Source: Zelonia costaricensis (lineage: Eukaryota; Euglenozoa; Kinetoplastea; Trypanosomatida; Trypanosomatidae). From it: 10,604 nucleotides of DNA. The notes beneath the pieces are model-generated. The model was not told the DNA's origin. It searched no databases and saw only the letters and a list, made by a program, of their open reading frames with translations. The DNA is taken from NCBI GenBank assembly GCA_030849075.1, contig JASAOO010002829.1, forward strand, positions 1-10,604, read 5' to 3'. Shown in pieces: positions 7,546 to 10,604 of this stretch (the stretch's first letter is position 1; each line of letters opens with the position of its first letter). The position numbers and the translations under genes are program-made.

Positions 7546-9666
7546 TTACGCCCGCGGCGTCCCGACATGCACGCTGCGCTCCGCTTCGGTCGCCTGCTGC
7601 TGCGCAGGCCCCGGGTTGGCGTGCGCGGCGTCCCGCGCCGAGAAGGGCTCCTTGGCCTCCGAGCCGGCGTCCGACCCCGTCTCCAGGACGGCCGCTGCGA
7701 CGACCTTGTCGTCCACGTGCTTGCGGACGGCCTTGCCGTCGATGTCGATGTCGTCGATGATGCGAGCACGCGGGATGAGCATCATGCACAGCGGAACGAC
7801 GAGCATCGGCGTGCACACGTTGCACACAAACAGCAGCCACGGCAGGTTGTCGAAGTTGCAGCGCGAGCCGTCGTCCTGCGTCGCGAACACCGGCCAGCCG
7901 TACTCCATGATGATGGCGGCCAGCGACGACGACGTGGTCTGGCCCAGGTTCGCGAAACCAGCCATGAGTGCGTACACCACACTCTCCGAGCCGCGCGGGC
8001 ACAGACGCGACAGCAGCACAACCATCGGCATCCAGCCAAGCATGTACACCACCTCCTGCACGACGGCATCACCCCAGAGGTACATGGCGTGGTCCGGGAT
8101 GCCGATGTGCTCGTTCCACCGCTTCACGATGATGATGTCGAAGAGCGCGCCGAGCACCTGGAAGATGGTCGTCACGACGAAGGTCAGGCGGTAGCTGTGC
8201 TTCGAGAAGAGGTAGTTGAACAGCGCCACCGACACCACACCGGCAATACTGCTGATCACGCCCGCCACCGTGTTGTAGAAGGAGTAGCTGAAGTTCGGCA
8301 TGTCACCAGGGCACTTGTAGCTGTTCAGGTAGAAGGCACTGATAGGACTGCTCACACGGATGTACACCGCCTGCTGCAGGTAGCCGAATACGTTGGCCTT
8401 GGCAATCACCAGCGGCAGGGCCCAGAACGAGCACGAGCAGCAGATGGTGGAGACCACGACGCACGCAATCAGCAGACCCAGCGTGTCGGAGAGGATGTTG
8501 CAGCACAGCATGGTGATCACGGCACAGGTCATGACAATACTGTAGATGAAGATGCGCCAGTTCTTCGAGATCACCTCCGTGTTCATCTCGAAGAGGCCGA
8601 ACAGGCACGGAGTGGGGGGCTCGCCGTAGTAGATGTCGCCCTCCGCCATTGCCTCGCCGTCGTTGTAGTCCTCCTCACCGGGGTACTGCACCACCTCGTC
8701 GTTCAGCGCGTCCTGCACGGCGGCCTCGACGTCGTGGTCCGAGTTGGAGCGCTCCGGCTGCGCCTTCTTCGCCTTGCCGATCGCGTGCGGCTCCTGCGGC
8801 TCCGGCGCCTCCAGCCCGAGCCGCTCCCGCTCCTTGCGCGTCTCCTCCAGAATGAACAGCGCGTCCTCGGAGCGCTGCACGCGGTTCTTCTTCTCCTCGT
8901 ACCAGTTGAACAGGTAGAAGACGCAGGTGATGATCTGCAGCGCGGCGGACACGAAGATGCTGATCTGCGGCTTGCCGGCGTCGGCCAGCGGTCCGTTCAT
9001 GACTGTGGCGACGAGCGAGCCAGCCATCACCCACACCCAGATCCAGCTCACCAGCGCCGGGCCGGGCTTCGGGTTGGCGCGCATGAGGCGGCTGTAGTGG
9101 CCCTCCGACAGGATGTCCACGTTGGCCTTGCCCCAGCAGGACAGGAAGATGAAGGCGCAGGCGATGTCGGCTGACGCCTCCTTGGCGGGCAGGATGCCGT
9201 AGATGACGGCGAAGACACCGCCGGCCACACAGGAGATGAACATGTACCAGCGCTTCGTGTAGCCGAGGAAGGCGAAGCCGTCGCACATCATGGCCGAGAA
9301 GGCCTTGATGGACCAGCCCATGGACGAGATGGGGGACAGGCGCTGGAAGCGTGGTACATCGATGCCGTAGCGGTCGATCATCATGGCGTACGTCTGGCCG
9401 CGCAGGATCTGGTCGGCGATGCCCTTGCACAGCAGGTAGCTGGCACCCAGCGCGATCACGGCCTTGGGCCCGTAGCCCTCCGTGGCCTCGCCGAACACGG
9501 GGATGTGGCGGGTCCATGGGCACGTCGCGAAGAGAGACGCGGCCTGCGGGTGCACGGCGCGGTCGGAGATTGGGCCGTTGGCGGCTCCCGCGGGGGCATC
9601 CGCGGCCGCGGCGTCTTCCCGCGCCGGCGGGGCGGCGGGCTTGCCGTCGTCACTCTTGTGCGACAT
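7546..9666 (-). CDS. Folate/biopterin transporter family (BT1) protein, complete, 706 aa
   Basis: This is a plasma-membrane pteridine transporter of the FBT family (Pfam BT1). Characterised Leishmania members take up folate, methotrexate, biopterin or S-adenosylmethionine by MFS-type transport; the substrate of this copy is not deducible. The start (ATG at 9666-9664, MSHKSDDGKP) is the first sense ATG after 848 AUG-free nucleotides, and the stop is TAA at 7548-7546. The N-tail (1-50) is Ala/Pro-rich and hydrophilic. Hydrophobic segments fall near residues 67-88, 112-135, 141-160, 165-180, 203-225, 234-256, then 370-391, 393-420, 463-486, 492-515, 534-555, 560-587 and 608-632, consistent with a 12-TM family. 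Motifs include GEATEGYGPK, GWSIKAFSAMMCDG, FLGYTKRWYMF, DILSEGHYSRLMR and, in the C-half, ALMAGFANLGQTTSSS. A charged loop (257-369) separates the halves. The C-tail (633-706) is acidic, then Ala-rich. Length fits the family and the gene appears intact. The neighbouring 1-1218 gene is its paralog. Confidence 0.97.
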   Translation of the reverse strand: MSHKSDDGKPAAPPAREDAAAADAPAGAANGPISDRAVHPQAASLFATCPWTRHIPVFGEATEGYGPKAVIALGASYLLCKGIADQILRGQTYAMMIDRYGIDVPRFQRLSPISSMGWSIKAFSAMMCDGFAFLGYTKRWYMFISCVAGGVFAVIYGILPAKEASADIACAFIFLSCWGKANVDILSEGHYSRLMRANPKPGPALVSWIWVWVMAGSLVATVMNGPLADAGKPQISIFVSAALQIITCVFYLFNWYEEKKNRVQRSEDALFILEETRKERERLGLEAPEPQEPHAIGKAKKAQPERSNSDHDVEAAVQDALNDEVVQYPGEEDYNDGEAMAEGDIYYGEPPTPCLFGLFEMNTEVISKNWRIFIYSIVMTCAVITMLCCNILSDTLGLLIACVVVSTICCSCSFWALPLVIAKANVFGYLQQAVYIRVSSPISAFYLNSYKCPGDMPNFSYSFYNTVAGVISSIAGVVSVALFNYLFSKHSYRLTFVVTTIFQVLGALFDIIIVKRWNEHIGIPDHAMYLWGDAVVQEVVYMLGWMPMVVLLSRLCPRGSESVVYALMAGFANLGQTTSSSLAAIIMEYGWPVFATQDDGSRCNFDNLPWLLFVCNVCTPMLVVPLCMMLIPRARIIDDIDIDGKAVRKHVDDKVVAAAVLETGSDAGSEAKEPFSARDAAHANPGPAQQQATEAERSVHVGTPRA

Positions 9667-9746
9667 GGCTGCGTGGAGATGCGGTGTAAAAGGGGGGGAG
9701 GGCGGCGGCGGCGGGTCGAAGACCGATGCCGTGATTGCGGGCGAGA

Positions 9747-9843
9747 CTCAGAAACAATCAGAGACAGACGGGCCGAGTGACGCGGGTGTCGTGGATGCAG
9801 GTGGAAGGGGAGGAGCGAGCGAAGAAGAAGGAAGAAAGGAACG
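9747..9843 (-). promoter_or_regulatory. Candidate proximal spliced-leader acceptor for the 706-aa transporter
   Basis: On the minus strand, a long C/T-rich tract (complement of about 9800-9843, itself an extension of the tract at 9880-9895) is followed by sequence without AG until TTTCTGAG, with AG at 9748-9747. Use of this first AG would leave an 80-nt AUG-free 5'UTR. The distance from tract to AG (about 50 nt) is longer than at the other gene. Other candidates further upstream compete. Confidence 0.4.
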
Positions 9844-10199
9844 AACGGGGGAGTTTGTCGAGACGTGCGGGAGCGAGAAGAAAAGAAAAACGGGAACTTC
9901 TCCGTGTTCGTGTGGCTTAGTTTTTTTGAGGGGATGTGGGAAGGAGGGGGGGGGGGCAGCGCAGGCGTCAGATACCTGACGGGGAGGCGTGAGGTGTTTG
10001 TGTGCGTGTGTGTGTGTGAGGTTGGCGATGTGCGTTGTGTTGTTGTAGAATTGTGTGTTGTTGTGGATAGTGATGGTGTGAGTGACGCGTGGCAGGAGCG
10101 CGTGGACGGAAGGAGAAAAAAAAAACGATAACAAGAACACCAGAGGGTGGGAGCGGGGAAGGGGATGGAGTTCGATGTCAGAGGAGTTGCCGGAGGCTT

Positions 10200-10218
10200 C
10201 TCAAAAAAAAAAAAAAAA
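10200..10218 (-). promoter_or_regulatory. T16 tract plus GAG: candidate distal spliced-leader acceptor
   Basis: The plus-strand A16 run at 10203-10218 reads as U16 in the sense RNA and is followed at once by GAG, with AG at 10201-10200. It is the strongest uninterrupted U tract upstream of the 706-aa gene. Use would give a 533-nt leader, which contains no AUG and is therefore compatible with translation. It could also serve a distal minor site or a different upstream transcript. Confidence 0.35.
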
Positions 10219-10604
10219 CGGGGAGAGGAAGGGAAGGCGGGGGTGGAGGGGTGTGTGTGTGGGGAGGTGTGGCGCTCGCACGCACTGCCGTCCCCTCCTC
10301 CCCTCTCTCCTCTGCCCTCTCCCCCCTTTCCCCGCCACAATTAGCCGCAAACTTGGGCAGTGAGGCGGCAACGGAATTGCGTTCTTTTGACGGTTTGCAC
10401 GCCCCCCCCCCACCCCCTCGCGTGCCGCCCTACAGCACAACCGCTGCGTGGATGTATCGGATGGCAAAAAGGATGCGCCACAACGCACGTCGCAGAGACG
10501 GACACGGCGACCTGCATTCGCGAGGGAGGGAGGGGGGGGCAGCAGCAGCGGAGGAGGCACCACCTGCACACACCCGCACGTGATGCAAGCGACAAAACCA
10601 TCGA

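Larger units (their letters stand above)
9667..10604. other. Upstream/leader region of the 706-aa transporter, no coding gene
   Basis: This region holds no credible ORF. The plus strand is strongly G/A-rich up to about 10260, with a G11 run at 9946-9956, an A10 run at 10116-10125, A16 at 10203-10218 and TG repeats near 10005-10018 and 10251-10260. It then becomes pyrimidine-rich at 10290-10335, with C10 at 10402-10411. On the sense (minus) strand there is no ATG from 10514 down to 9667. The right end may be 3'UTR of a further upstream gene outside the window. Confidence 0.7.

Noticed and set aside
7330..9174. 614-codon open frame on the plus strand across the complete transporter gene
   Set aside because: It is the antisense shadow of a GC-rich gene: Arg/His/Val/Leu-rich with no domain. 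A parallel shadow occurs at 283-1272 over the other paralog, which shows it is inherited from the sense codon pattern.

Overview
The window looks like nuclear DNA of a trypanosomatid protozoan, most likely Leishmania. It holds two tandem, same-strand, intron-less, GC-rich genes for Folate/Biopterin Transporter (FBT, Pfam BT1) family proteins. They are separated by spacer DNA crowded with (CA)n/(TG)n microsatellites, G homopolymers and purine or pyrimidine tracts. Acceptor-like signals for spliced-leader trans-splicing (pyrimidine tract followed by AG) precede both genes. The genus call rests on gene family, composition and layout. A tandem FBT array on chromosome 10 is known in Leishmania, and placing this window there is inference.

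Transcription of both genes runs right to left (minus strand). From the right edge: 9667-10604 is the upstream and leader region of the first gene. 7546-9666 (minus) is a complete 706-residue transporter. 1219-7545 is a 6.3-kb gene-free spacer that must contain the 3'UTR of the first gene and the 5'UTR of the second. 1-1218 (minus) is the N-terminal 406 residues of a second transporter that runs off the left edge without a frameshift or stop. The two proteins are roughly 80-85% identical by hand count after their unrelated N-terminal tails.

The genes would be co-transcribed and matured by trans-splicing and polyadenylation, so expression control probably lies in the long UTRs. I found no third protein gene, tRNA, CRISPR array or mobile element I could defend, and no new multi-gene system. 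The best leads are: (i) AUG-free stretches of 531 and 848 nt directly upstream of both start codons; (ii) patchwork divergence between the paralogs, with the cytosolic loop less diverged than a neighbouring membrane segment; (iii) a 120-bp duplication around a single N that looks like an assembly join; (iv) a repeated hairpin motif and strand-biased homopolymers in the unusually long spacer.
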